Source: PALSA-1353 sp050012375
Lineage (GTDB): Bacteria > Planctomycetota > Phycisphaerae > Tepidisphaerales > Tepidisphaeraceae
Reading direction: 5' to 3'
Assembly (NCBI GenBank): GCA_050012375.1
Contig: JBEKHH010000024.1
Location: 1 to 64,000, forward strand
Length of the DNA: 64,000 nucleotides
In this document: positions 27,007-35,653 of the stretch, piece after piece
Position numbering within the stretch: the stretch's first letter is position 1
Layout of the letters: each line of letters opens with the position of its first letter
Translations under genes and position numbers: made by a program
The notes under the pieces: generated by a model
What the model was told of the DNA's origin: nothing
What the model saw: the letters and a program-made list of their open reading frames with translations, nothing else
The model's database searches: none

Positions 27007-27528
27007 ATGTTTTCCCGTTTCGCGGCGGTTATTTCGCTGTCGCTGTTGTACGTCGCCCCGTTCGTCGAGGCGGATTCGCCGGCCACCCAGCCTTCAGCCG
27101 CGCCCGGCGCCGCGCTTCAGGTGCTCGGCAAGGTCCCGCATCCGTTGAGCCTGTCGCTGGACCAATTGGCCGTATTCGATCATGTGACGATTACCGTCAA
27201 TGACCGTAAAGGAAATCCAGTCAGCTATCGCGGCGTTCCACTGCTGGAGGTTTTAAAAGCGGCCGGCCTTCAGTTTGGCCAGATGTCCACCGGATGATCG
27301 GACGGTGCGACGTGCGTGGTCGTCAACGTGGCCGACGGGTACAAGGTGCTTTTCTCGCTGGCGGAACTCGATCCGCAGTTTTAAAAACATCTGGTGATTC
27401 TCGCCGACGGGCGGGATGGAAAGCCGTTGGACCGGGCCATGGATCCGCTGCGCATCATCGCGCCGGATGAAGCGGTTCACGCCCGGTGGGTTCGGCAGGT
27501 GCGTTCCGTCACGGTTGCCGAGCCTTAA
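27007..27528 (+). pseudogene. molybdopterin-binding oxidoreductase (SUOX-like domain), two nonsense codons
   Basis: A ribosome-binding site GAGGAGG precedes ATG 27007. The product starts with a signal peptide (VISLSLLYVAPFVEA) and the domain begins LQVLGKVPHPLSLSLDQLA. An in-frame TGA at 27295 interrupts after FGQMSTG. The same frame continues with ATCVVVNVADGYKVLFSLAE until a TAA at 27382, and then again with DGRDGKPLDRAMDPLRII to a natural stop at 27526. The order and spacing match small periplasmic molybdopterin-dependent oxidoreductase domains (~170 residues). With two stops and no frameshift this is a recently decayed gene, or a recoded one (less likely). It lies near the Mop::ModE remnant, so a molybdenum function seems to have been lost here. 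Confidence 0.82.
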
Positions 27529-27539
27529 ACCCATGCGGT

Positions 27540-29129
27540 ATGCTTCTCACCGTGACGTTGGCAGCGACATCGCCGGCGACCGGGCTTACGACCGCATCCA
27601 ACCGTCGATCCTGGTGGATCGTCACCTGGCTGGCCGTGGCCTTCGGCATATTCATCCGCTGCTGGCATCTCGGCAGCAAAAGCGTCTGGTTCGATGAGGG
27701 ATACACCGCGTGGCTGGTATCCCACTCGCCGGCGGAAATCATCCGCCTGATCCGCGCCGACACCGCCCCGCCGCTGTATTACCTGGTTCTGCATGGGTGG
27801 ACCACCTTCTTCGGCCGATCGGAAGCCGGGTTGCGATCTCTGTCCACGGTCTTCAGCATCTTCACGCTGTTTCTGGCCGTGGACATCGCCCGGCGAATGC
27901 TCGGCAATCCCGCGGCCATCGCGGCCGCCGCCTGCGCGATGAGCCTCTCCTTCATGCAGCTTTGGTATGCTCAGGAAGCGCGCGTCTATGCGATGATGGC
28001 GCTCCTGACCATCGCCGCGTTCGACTCCCTCCGGCGTCACCTGGCCGCGCGCAGCCGGCGCCGGCTGATGATCCTTCCCATTCTCTTCGCCAGCGCCATG
28101 TACACCCACAACATGATGGCCCCGTACGTCGTGGCGATCTTGCTTGCCTGGATGGTCCTGCCATCGGAGCATTCCTTCCGGCGTCGCATCGTCGAGATGA
28201 CCGCCGTCACCGCCGTCGCGGGATTTCTATATTTGCCCTGGGCCGTCTGGGGTCTGCCCGATCAGATGGAAATGATTCGCCACGGATTCTGGGCCGACCG
28301 GCTCAAGCACGGCGCGGTGTTGTCCGATCTCGCCTCGCTCACAGGCGTCCAGCATTACTGGTCTGCCGCCAACGTCTTTGACCGGATCCACCTCCACATT
28401 CTCGACGGCATAGGCCCTATCCTCATGACGATGATCCTGCTGGGGGCATCTGGGTTGCTGTCGGTCGTGTTCCAGCAAGGCCCGCGTCGCCGGCAGGCGA
28501 TCGGACTCTTGATTGTCGCGCTGTTTCCTCCGCTTTTCGTCGCGCTTTACAGCGTGCTGCGAACGCCGCTGTTCATCCACAAATTGTTTCTTCCCTCGGC
28601 CACCCTGATGCCGATCTTCGCGCTGCTTCCGCTGGCGATGCCGCTCTCACGGGGGCTGCTTCGGGCGGCCTGGGCGGGCGCGGTTCTGCTGCTTTTTTTG
28701 TCGGCCACCACTCTCTACGGCTATCACCTCGAGGGAAAGAAGGAGCAATGGCGCGACGTTGCCGCCTTCGTGTCGCAGTTGCCTCCGGCGCACCGCCTCA
28801 TCATCTTCGTCGCCAACGATGGCCAACTCCCCTTCGATTACTATTACCACTATCGCCCCGGCGAGGAGGCGACCGGCGTTCCCGGCGGCTTCTTCGATTT
28901 GAACCCCCCGCGCACCATGCGCCGCGTCTTCAACCCCAGCGGTCTTCATTCCCTTAAATCCCGCCTCGACACCGAGCATTACGACCAGATCGTCCTGTTG
29001 CTCGCCCATCAGTTCTGGGGCGACCCGAACCAACTTACGCTAGACCTGATCCGCAGCCGCTTCCCCCTCGCGGGGCATCAGGAATTTTACGACGTGACGA
29101 TTCAGTGGTATCAGGGGAATCAGCGATGA
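27540..29129 (+). CDS. GT39-type membrane glycosyltransferase
   Basis: A 529-residue polytopic protein started at ATG 27540; the upstream GTG extension runs into the pseudogene. The ArnT/PMT-like signature FDEGYTAWLVSHS, with the catalytic acidic pair, lies in the first periplasmic loop (~62-75), followed by TAPPLYYLVLHGW. About ten hydrophobic helices extend to ~420, and a soluble C-terminal domain follows. Such enzymes transfer sugars from polyprenyl-phosphate donors to lipids or proteins at the outer face of the inner membrane. The start is 12 bp after the pseudogene stop. Confidence 0.82.
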   Translation: MLLTVTLAATSPATGLTTASNRRSWWIVTWLAVAFGIFIRCWHLGSKSVWFDEGYTAWLVSHSPAEIIRLIRADTAPPLYYLVLHGWTTFFGRSEAGLRSLSTVFSIFTLFLAVDIARRMLGNPAAIAAAACAMSLSFMQLWYAQEARVYAMMALLTIAAFDSLRRHLAARSRRRLMILPILFASAMYTHNMMAPYVVAILLAWMVLPSEHSFRRRIVEMTAVTAVAGFLYLPWAVWGLPDQMEMIRHGFWADRLKHGAVLSDLASLTGVQHYWSAANVFDRIHLHILDGIGPILMTMILLGASGLLSVVFQQGPRRRQAIGLLIVALFPPLFVALYSVLRTPLFIHKLFLPSATLMPIFALLPLAMPLSRGLLRAAWAGAVLLLFLSATTLYGYHLEGKKEQWRDVAAFVSQLPPAHRLIIFVANDGQLPFDYYYHYRPGEEATGVPGGFFDLNPPRTMRRVFNPSGLHSLKSRLDTEHYDQIVLLLAHQFWGDPNQLTLDLIRSRFPLAGHQEFYDVTIQWYQGNQR

Positions 29130-29187
29130 CCGGTCGCTCGTCGCGGCGGCCAACGGCGTGCGACCCCGAAATGAACCGGAAGGGAGA

Positions 29188-30081
29188 TCAGCGCCCCAGC
29201 GCCAGGCTCTGCAAAAGCGATTTTCTTGTGAGATTTTGGCGCAGGTGTCCCCAGGCTTCGACGCCTTGGGGATGGGTCAGCGATTCCAGTTCCTTGACGC
29301 GCCCGGCCCGGTAGTCGTCGCGGCCGATCAACGTGTCGTCCGCCATCCCGGGATGAACCACCCATTCCATCACGCCGGAATCCGGGAGTTGGTTCAGAAA
29401 CCCCTGCCAAGGAAAATCTCGCCGGAGGAGACGCGGGGCAAGGATCCCGAAATAAAAATCGTTGGTGAAGAGCCCGTGCCGGCGGAAGGTTGGCGCGGCG
29501 CAGCGGCCGAGGAAATGGGCGGCGAGACGTTTGACGCCGGCGGAGGGCGCTCGCCAAATCATTTTTGGCGCTTCGACGGTGATCCGCGTCACCGGCGGGA
29601 GAAGACCTTGCCGAATCACGCCGAGAAGGGCGTCGCGGATGATCGGCAACTGATGGGCGTGATGATGGCCGTCCACAAACGCGGGCCGGCGGCCGAGCAG
29701 CTCGTGGAACAATTCGGCCTGGGCGGCGATTTCCTCGGCAACGGCCGCCTGGTTCAGCCTTCCGCTGAAGGCCTTTCGCCAGAGCCGGCCGTTGGAAAGG
29801 AAACGTCCATCGCGGCCGACCAGGCCGGAGGATTGCCCTGCGACCAGCGGCGGATGTCCGCAGTCCGTCAGCACAACATGCAGGCCGACATCCAGGTCGG
29901 GAGCATCGGCCAGCAGCCCCACCGACGCGCGCACATGCTGGCCGGTGATCGTCATCAGGCTGGTTGCGGTCACGGGACCCTGGCGGTGTGCGCGGATGAT
30001 TCCGCGGCTGGTGCCCACGCCGATGCCGAAGTCGTCCGCCGTGACGACCAGGGCGAGCGGAATCCGAGGGGCGGTGTGCAT
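29188..30081 (-). CDS. YdjC/ChbG-like carbohydrate deacetylase
   Basis: The start is placed at ATG 30081 (MHTAPRIPLALVVTADDFG); the longer frame to 30324 has no homology-like sequence. A 297-residue metal-dependent deacetylase of the YdjC family. Residue signatures are TADDFGIGVGTSRGI (~14-28) with the metal-binding aspartates, DVGLHVVLTD with a metal histidine, and FVDGHHHAHQLP (~140) with the histidine cluster. The WVVHPGMADD near the C-terminus is also typical. The family removes acetyl groups from chito-oligosaccharide or hopanoid-linked sugars. It is convergent with the GT39 gene, 58 bp apart. Confidence 0.85.
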   Translation of the reverse strand: MHTAPRIPLALVVTADDFGIGVGTSRGIIRAHRQGPVTATSLMTITGQHVRASVGLLADAPDLDVGLHVVLTDCGHPPLVAGQSSGLVGRDGRFLSNGRLWRKAFSGRLNQAAVAEEIAAQAELFHELLGRRPAFVDGHHHAHQLPIIRDALLGVIRQGLLPPVTRITVEAPKMIWRAPSAGVKRLAAHFLGRCAAPTFRRHGLFTNDFYFGILAPRLLRRDFPWQGFLNQLPDSGVMEWVVHPGMADDTLIGRDDYRAGRVKELESLTHPQGVEAWGHLRQNLTRKSLLQSLALGR

Positions 30082-30449
30082 GGGTGATGCGTTGGACTTG
30101 GCCACGAAACCGGCGAATGCCGCTGACAATCCCGGCAGCCAAGCGGTCTTTAGCGCGTCAAGTTTCGCCGCAGCTAGATTGTATCCGTGATCATGCTCCA
30201 GCCGTGTTTCACCCTGCGGCGCCGAACGGCCGCGTGGACGCTGGCGGAAATCTCCGTCTGGCCGTGAGGCCGTGATCTTAGCGCATTTCAAACACGGCGT
30301 TAGCGTCGACTTTCCATTTATCAATTAGCCATAACCTTTTGTCACATAGTCACTTCGCCGCAGCCTGTTGAAATCCGGACCGCAATTCGGAGATGCGGAC
30401 GCGAACGTGTAGAGTTAGCCCATCACATACTAAATCTTGGAGGATTGAT
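30082..30449. other. 368-bp intergenic region between divergent genes
   Basis: The region lies between the YdjC gene start and the split porin start. An open frame continuing upstream of the YdjC start exists but shows no recognisable protein. It should hold both promoters. A GGAGG ribosome-binding site precedes ATG 30450. No RNA gene or strong palindrome was seen. Confidence 0.5.
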
Positions 30450-30902
30450 ATGAAGGCGGGCTATTACCGGGCTTTGGCGGCAGGGATAATTTCGGTGGGG
30501 TTTGTGGCTTCCGCCGCGCTGGCGACTGCCCCTTCAACGCAGCCATCTCCGACGGATCAGCAATTGCTGAATCGGATCAATGCTCTGGAAGATGAGGTGC
30601 ATCAACTCAGGGCCCAGCAGCAGCAAACGCAGCAACAATCGCAACAGCAGGGACCACAGAAACAGGAAACGAGCGGAGCCGATTCGCTGCTGCAGGTTCA
30701 AACCGATGCCGATGAGCACAGCCAGTTGCTGGACACGTCCGGCGGGTTTGTTGGGGGATGGAACCCGCAGAAGATGCAGTTTTATGTTGGGACGGACGAC
30801 GGCAAGTTCTACTTCCATCCCGGCGTCATTATGCAGTTTCGATATGTTGAGGCTTATACGAATCGACCTCACGACTCGACGGAAGGTTTCGAGGTCCGTT
30901 GA
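30450..30902 (+). pseudogene. N-terminal half of a phosphate-selective-type porin, split by the island
   Basis: The frame starts at ATG 30450 behind GGAGG. It has a signal peptide (AGIISVGFVASAALATAP), a coiled-coil periplasmic segment (LLNRINALEDEVHQLRAQQQ) with a Gln-rich stretch, and the first barrel strands (DDGKFYFHPGVIMQFR). It stops at a TGA right after STEGFEVR. Homologous porins continue with RRARLGFDGNLF. That continuation is found at 54,940 in the same frame (GFEVRRAKFYFDGN). Joining the halves at the shared TTCGAGGTCCG gives a protein of ~481 residues, the size of the intact relative at 31173-32681. It is therefore a disrupted gene and not a short protein. Confidence 0.85.
30888..30898. 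other. left attachment site core (TTCGAGGTCCG)
   Basis: This is the left copy of the 11-bp direct repeat. In the porin frame it encodes FEV and the start of an arginine codon; in the integrase frame it encodes SRS. It marks the left island/chromosome junction. Confidence 0.8.
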
Positions 30903-31089
30903 CGACGACGCACAAGTGGCCTCAGTTACAGCAATTGTGGAACAGGTAATGAAGCGCTTGTCACCCAGCTTGCCAGCAGTGCCAGTTGATGATCCGGAGT
31001 TAAGCGCGGTAATTCAAGCTTGGCCTGTTTTGCCGGCCGGAATCAGGCTCGCGATAACGACCATGGTGAACACGGTGACGAAGCAGTGA
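30889..31089 (+). pseudogene. displaced C-terminal tail of the island integrase
   Basis: In the frame TCG AGG TCC GTT the sequence reads SRSVDDDAQVASVTAIVEQV and ends in ELSAVIQAWPVLPAGIRLAI followed by MVNTVTKQ and a stop at 31087-31089. It has no start codon of its own with a ribosome-binding site. The AWPxLPxxIRxxIxxMV pattern resembles sequence I associate with the ends of planctomycete integrase genes or the small frame just after them (memory, not a search). Placed after the right-end integrase fragment through the shared core, it extends that frame without a shift. It is thus the 3' end of the integrase gene, left at the opposite end of the island after integration. Confidence 0.72.
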
Positions 31090-31172
31090 TATAGGCAGAC
31101 GCTCCAGACTTCACAGATTCTTAGCATTTTTGGAGATATCATTTCTTTTGCTTGAATTCTATGGGAGAAATC

Positions 31173-32681
31173 ATGAGGCGAATTGGTTTGACCAAGGTGT
31201 TATTTGGATTCGTGGCTATTTGCGGATTGGGCAATATTGGTTGGGCATCAGAGGTAACTCAGGCGCAGTCAACAACACAACCATCCGTCGCAGATCAGCA
31301 ATTGTTGGATCGGATCAGCGCCCTCGAAGCCGAGGTGCATCAACTCAAGGCCCAGTTGCAACCGCAACAACAAGCTCAGGAACGAGAAACGCCGAAGCTG
31401 GAAGTCGGGGGAGTCGATCCGCTGCCGCAAATTCAAGCCGATGCCGATCAGCACAGCCAATTGCTCGACACCGGGCTGGTCACCGCCGGATACGCCAACC
31501 GACGATTTTTCATTCAAAGCGACGACGGCAATTTCGTATTGCGCCCGTGGGTTCATATTGAGATTCGAGACAGCACCAGTTGGCGGCAAAATTTCTTTCC
31601 AACCAACAACGCCGACGACACGGAAAATGGTTTTGAGATCAGGCGGGCGCGTCTGGGATTTGATGGAAACCTCTTTACGCCTGATTTTACTTATTTCATT
31701 AACTGGGCGACAAATCGCGAAAATAGCACGCTGACGGTTACGAGTTCTTCCGGCGCGACGGTGGGAACCACGACCTCGCCGGTGGGCGGCCTTCCGGTAT
31801 TGGAAGAGGCCTGGGCAAAATACAACTTCCACAACACGCCGTGGTACATCAAAGTCGGCCAGATGCACGATCCGCTGGATCACGAGAACATAGTCGGATC
31901 GAAATACCGCGCTCCGGAAGCCTCGCTTCAGGGTGATATCTTTGGAAACACCGATACCTTTACGCAAGCCGCGACGGCGATTTTTGACAACAAGGGCCCT
32001 GTCCGCGTCGAAGGAGGCGTCACGGATGGCATTCGTGCGGCGAACACCAATTTTGAAGATTCGCCCAACACCGGCGTCGCATACGACGGCGGCGTCGCCG
32101 GTCGCGTCGAGTGGAAGCTCATGGGGAATTGGAAGGACTACGATCAGCTCACTGCCTGGGGCGACAAGAAGGACCTTCTGGTTTTTGGCTCAGGCTATGA
32201 CTATTCCTACGCGGGGGGCGGATACAACCAGCTTTCACATACGATTGACTTTCAGTACGGCAGCCCCAGCGGGTTGTTTGCCTACATCTGCTACTTTGGC
32301 CGGTATACCGAGCATAATTTGGGCATCCCGAATACCAGTGGCGTTTCGGCATCGTTTGGGTCGTCAACGCCGGACCTGCACAAGGACACCTATGAGCCCT
32401 CAATCGATGGGGAAGTCGCGTATCTCATGTGCGGCCAATTCGAGCCGTTCGCCCGCTACGAGTACATGTATCTCCGTGGAACCCCGGCGGGAAGCCAGAA
32501 CAATGTGACCGATATTTCGCTCGGCCTGAATTACTATTTCTACGGGCACAACCTCAAGTTCACGGGAATGGCCACGTATCTGCCGACGGGCATTCCGATC
32601 AACGACGACAGTTCGGACGTTCTCATCAGCAACCGGCATGCGGAAATCGTATTCCTCACGCAGTTGCAGTTGTTGCTATGA
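31173..32681 (+). CDS. phosphate-selective-type porin (OprP/OprO-like), intact
   Basis: The start is placed at ATG 31173, preceded by GGAG; an ATG at 31161 is an alternative. About 502 residues: a signal peptide (VLFGFVAICGLGNIGWAS), a short coiled coil (LLDRISALEAEVHQLKAQL) for periplasmic trimerisation, then a barrel beginning IQSDDGNFVLRPWVHIEI. It contains ENGFEIRRARLGFDGNLF and KVGQMHDPLDHENIVGSK, typical of OprP/O-type anion porins. The C-terminus alternates polar and aromatic residues and ends TQLQLLL. It is a paralogue of the split porin at 30450/54926 and of the gene at 39333. A strong terminator follows at 32709. Confidence 0.85.
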   Translation: MRRIGLTKVLFGFVAICGLGNIGWASEVTQAQSTTQPSVADQQLLDRISALEAEVHQLKAQLQPQQQAQERETPKLEVGGVDPLPQIQADADQHSQLLDTGLVTAGYANRRFFIQSDDGNFVLRPWVHIEIRDSTSWRQNFFPTNNADDTENGFEIRRARLGFDGNLFTPDFTYFINWATNRENSTLTVTSSSGATVGTTTSPVGGLPVLEEAWAKYNFHNTPWYIKVGQMHDPLDHENIVGSKYRAPEASLQGDIFGNTDTFTQAATAIFDNKGPVRVEGGVTDGIRAANTNFEDSPNTGVAYDGGVAGRVEWKLMGNWKDYDQLTAWGDKKDLLVFGSGYDYSYAGGGYNQLSHTIDFQYGSPSGLFAYICYFGRYTEHNLGIPNTSGVSASFGSSTPDLHKDTYEPSIDGEVAYLMCGQFEPFARYEYMYLRGTPAGSQNNVTDISLGLNYYFYGHNLKFTGMATYLPTGIPINDDSSDVLISNRHAEIVFLTQLQLLL

Positions 32682-32708
32682 CGCGACTTTGAATTTGCAT
32701 TGCATAGC

Positions 32709-32732
32709 GGGGTCGGCGGCATCGCCGACCCC
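32709..32732. terminator. bidirectional intrinsic terminator
   Basis: A 10-bp GC-rich stem (GGGGTCGGCG / CGCCGACCCC, 32709-32718 and 32723-32732) with loop GCAT is followed by GTTTCATTTCT. It lies between the convergent ends of the porin gene and the RND-operon channel gene and can serve both. Confidence 0.85.
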
Positions 32733-32735
32733 GTT

Positions 32736-34271
32736 TCATTTCTCGGGGTTTTCCGGCGAGATCGCTTCGCGGACGGTCGCCACGATCGCGGGCTGGGGGT
32801 TTCGGATCGGCGGAACCGCCTGATACGTCTCCCACCCGCCGCCCAGCCCCTTGTATAACGCGATGAACTGGACGACCACATCTTCCCGTGCCACGGCGTA
32901 CTGGTCCTGGAGAACGTAGAGTTGCCTCTCGGCGTCGAGGACGTTGAGGTAATCCGTCAATCCGCGGTCATATCGCTGTTGCGCGAGTTCGACCGCGCGC
33001 TCGCTGGCCGTGAGTGCTCCGGCCAGATCGCGAAGGCGTTGCTGCTGGGCATCGTATGAGTTGATCGCATTTTCCACTTCCGCAACGGCGTCAAGGATCG
33101 CGCGCTTGTAGCTCACCAGAAGCTCATGCGTCCGAAGATGCTCAATGTCGATCATCGCGTCGAGCGCTCCGAAATCGAGCAGCGGCCAGTAGGCCGTTGG
33201 GCCGGCTGACCAGATGAAGCTGTTGACGCCCGGCACTCTGCCGAGCCCCTGCCCCTGCATTCCCACACCGGCGGTAACAGCCACGCGCGGGAAGAGGTTG
33301 GCGGTGGCCACGCCAATTCGGGCGGTGCCGGCGGCGAGTTCACGCTCGGCTTGGCGGATATCGGGCCTGTGGCGAATCAAATCCACCGGAAGCCCCGGAT
33401 CGAATTTCTCCGGAACAACCGGCAACGGCGCCAACTTGGCCAGCTCCGCATCCAGCGCGCCCGGATATTCACCCAGCAGAACGGCGACGCGGCGCTCGGC
33501 GACGGCGAGTTGGGCATACAGCGGGGCGATCTCCGATTGCAATGTCGCCAATTGTCGCCGGGCCAGCGCCAGGTCCAATTCGTTGGTCAGGCCGCGATTG
33601 AACCGCTCCTGTACGAGATCGACGCTCTGCTGCTCGATGCGAAGATTATCGCGCGCGATCGACAGCCGGGCCTGAAGATCGCGGTAATCCATATAGGCGC
33701 GCGCCACATCCGCGACGAGCGTGATCAAGACATCGTTGCGCTGCTCGATCATCGCCTGGGTTTCGTCGCCGGCGGCTTCGATCTCGCGGCGATAACGCCC
33801 GAACAAATCGAGTTCCCATCCCGCGTCGAAGCCCACCACCTGAGTGATTTCCTTCAGGCCCGTGGTATTGGTTCCCGCGTTAAGGGGCGCGGAAACACGG
33901 CCCTTGGTCGAATTGGATCCAGACCCGCGCGCCGCCGCCCCGCTGGCTTCGGCCACCGGGAGCGCCCCGCCCAGGACGATGGTTTCATATGTTCGCGCCT
34001 CCTGCAACCGCGTCAGGGCGATTTCCAGATCGGGGTTGGCGACAATGGCGCGATCCACGAGAGAATCCAGTTCCGGATCATGCAGCGAACGCCACCAGCG
34101 GGTCATGTCCACGAGCCGCGTCGTGGGCCTCGCCAGCGCGGGCCGAGTGGTGGCGCGGGCGTTATAGGCATCGGGCATTGTCGTGGCCGGGGCGCGGTAA
34201 TTCGGGCCGACGGTGCATCCTTGCAAACCGGCGATCAGTGCCAGGACGCACCACGATTTTGTGCCTTTCAT
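32736..34271 (-). CDS. RND efflux outer membrane channel (OprM/NodT family lipoprotein)
   Basis: A 511-residue channel subunit. The signal peptide ends in the lipobox ALIAGLQGC (Cys19), followed by TVGPNYRAPA, the classic start of NodT/OprM family lipoproteins. Two OEP repeats span ~65-260 and ~275-465. Conserved segments include WWRSLHDPELDSLVDRAI, GWELDLFGRYRREIEAA, and RPDIRQAERELAAGTARIGVA. It is the last gene of the minus-strand RND-MFP-OMF operon, 17 bp after the adaptor gene, so the island carries a complete tripartite pump. Confidence 0.9.
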   Translation of the reverse strand: MKGTKSWCVLALIAGLQGCTVGPNYRAPATTMPDAYNARATTRPALARPTTRLVDMTRWWRSLHDPELDSLVDRAIVANPDLEIALTRLQEARTYETIVLGGALPVAEASGAAARGSGSNSTKGRVSAPLNAGTNTTGLKEITQVVGFDAGWELDLFGRYRREIEAAGDETQAMIEQRNDVLITLVADVARAYMDYRDLQARLSIARDNLRIEQQSVDLVQERFNRGLTNELDLALARRQLATLQSEIAPLYAQLAVAERRVAVLLGEYPGALDAELAKLAPLPVVPEKFDPGLPVDLIRHRPDIRQAERELAAGTARIGVATANLFPRVAVTAGVGMQGQGLGRVPGVNSFIWSAGPTAYWPLLDFGALDAMIDIEHLRTHELLVSYKRAILDAVAEVENAINSYDAQQQRLRDLAGALTASERAVELAQQRYDRGLTDYLNVLDAERQLYVLQDQYAVAREDVVVQFIALYKGLGGGWETYQAVPPIRNPQPAIVATVREAISPENPEK

Positions 34272-34288
34272 CGCTCGAACTCCGTGAA

Positions 34289-35653
34289 CTAGGGCGACGG
34301 CGCCACCGATGTCAGGATACCGCTGGGATGCTCCACCGGGCGCTGCGACTCCGCGACGGCCGGCTCGGCCTGGCTGGGGGTGACGCGATCGCCGTCGGCG
34401 ATTTGATCACCGATGTTAAGCGCCACGTCCTGGCCGGCCGAAATTCCAGCGCCTATCTCAACGACATCTCCTTGGTCACTGGCGATCGTTACGTTGTGAA
34501 AGGTGACTTTTCCCTGTTCGTCCACGGTTGCGACCTGCGGACCCGCCGACCGAAACACCAGTGCGCTTGCGGGTATCTGCAGCAAACCGGACTGTTTCAA
34601 CTGGAAGCTCACATGCACATACATTCCCGGCAGAAGAACCAGATTGGAATTGGGGATATCCACTTCGACCTTTAGCGTTTTAGAGTTGGAATCAATGGCG
34701 CGAGAACTACGGGAAACGGTTCCCTGAAAAATCTTGCCGGGTAACTCATCGGCAGCAATTTGAGCAGGGGTTCCTTGAATCATCTGGACGCTGGCCGACT
34801 CAGGCACGTCAACAAACACGCGGATTTTGCTCGATTGCGCGACGGTGTAGAGCGAGGTTGTGCTGGAGGTACTGCCGGCAGTAACCAGTCCTCCGATATC
34901 GATGCGCCTGGCCGTAACGATACCGTCGAACGGAGCGGTCACTTGCTTGAACTGGGTCAAGGCGGTCAGGCTGTCGATGTCGGCCTGATCGAGACTAACC
35001 TGCGACTCCGCCGCGGCTTCACGGGCAACGCTGCTGTCAGATTCGGCTTTTTTCTCGTCTCGTTCCTGATCGGAGACAACCCCTTTGGGTGAATTCCGCC
35101 AGCGATCATAGGTGGTCCTGGCAAAGGCGACATTGGATTGTTGCACCTTCACCTCGGCCTCGGCGGCTTTCAGCTTTGCCTTGGCGGCCATAAGCTGGTC
35201 GTCCAATTCCGGTGTCTCAATCGTTGCCAATATCTGGCCCTTTTTGACCGTGTCGCCGATATCTGAAACCCAGTTGGCGACATAGCCGTTCACCCGTGCA
35301 TAGATCGTTGTTTCGTACCACGCCCGCGTCTCACCGGGCAGCATCAATGATTGCGTTGCCGGCGCATCCTGTACGCTGACAACGTCAACGGTCGGCGGCT
35401 CGTTGGCGGTCTGGGTCGTTTGCTCGGCCAAAGCTTTCTCCCGCGCCGATGCGTTATGGCTGACGACGACGTAACCGGCAAACAAAGCAATCGCAATAAG
35501 GATCGCGAAGACGCTCAATTTGAGCCCTGTGCGCGGCGCAAAATCCGTGGCTACACGAGACGGCGCGGAAGGCACTGTCGCGAGGATTGACGTCGAATCA
35601 CTGCCGTGTCCGGAGTGAACCGCCTTCTCTGGGTTCGGATTAGAGCTTTGCAA
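34289..35653 (-). CDS. RND efflux periplasmic adaptor
   Basis: The start is set at TTG 35653 because GGAGG lies nine bases upstream and the frame then overlaps the RND gene end by 14 bp; the frame stays open to 35755 but that part is in the RND coding sequence. About 455 residues. An N-terminal anchor (~44-66, LSVFAILIAIALFAGYVVV) is followed by a lipoyl segment (YARVNGYVANWVSDIGDTV), an alpha-hairpin (~140-215), the second lipoyl half (VTAPFDGIVTARRIDIGG), then a beta-barrel and membrane-proximal domain. It couples the RND pump to the OprM-like channel. The substrate is not predictable. Confidence 0.87.
   Translation of the reverse strand: MQSSNPNPEKAVHSGHGSDSTSILATVPSAPSRVATDFAPRTGLKLSVFAILIAIALFAGYVVVSHNASAREKALAEQTTQTANEPPTVDVVSVQDAPATQSLMLPGETRAWYETTIYARVNGYVANWVSDIGDTVKKGQILATIETPELDDQLMAAKAKLKAAEAEVKVQQSNVAFARTTYDRWRNSPKGVVSDQERDEKKAESDSSVAREAAAESQVSLDQADIDSLTALTQFKQVTAPFDGIVTARRIDIGGLVTAGSTSSTTSLYTVAQSSKIRVFVDVPESASVQMIQGTPAQIAADELPGKIFQGTVSRSSRAIDSNSKTLKVEVDIPNSNLVLLPGMYVHVSFQLKQSGLLQIPASALVFRSAGPQVATVDEQGKVTFHNVTIASDQGDVVEIGAGISAGQDVALNIGDQIADGDRVTPSQAEPAVAESQRPVEHPSGILTSVAPSP

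Noticed and set aside
30393..30449. Upstream extension of the split porin frame
   Set aside because: The GGAGG site and signal peptide fit ATG 30450; the extension adds a non-signal N-terminus.
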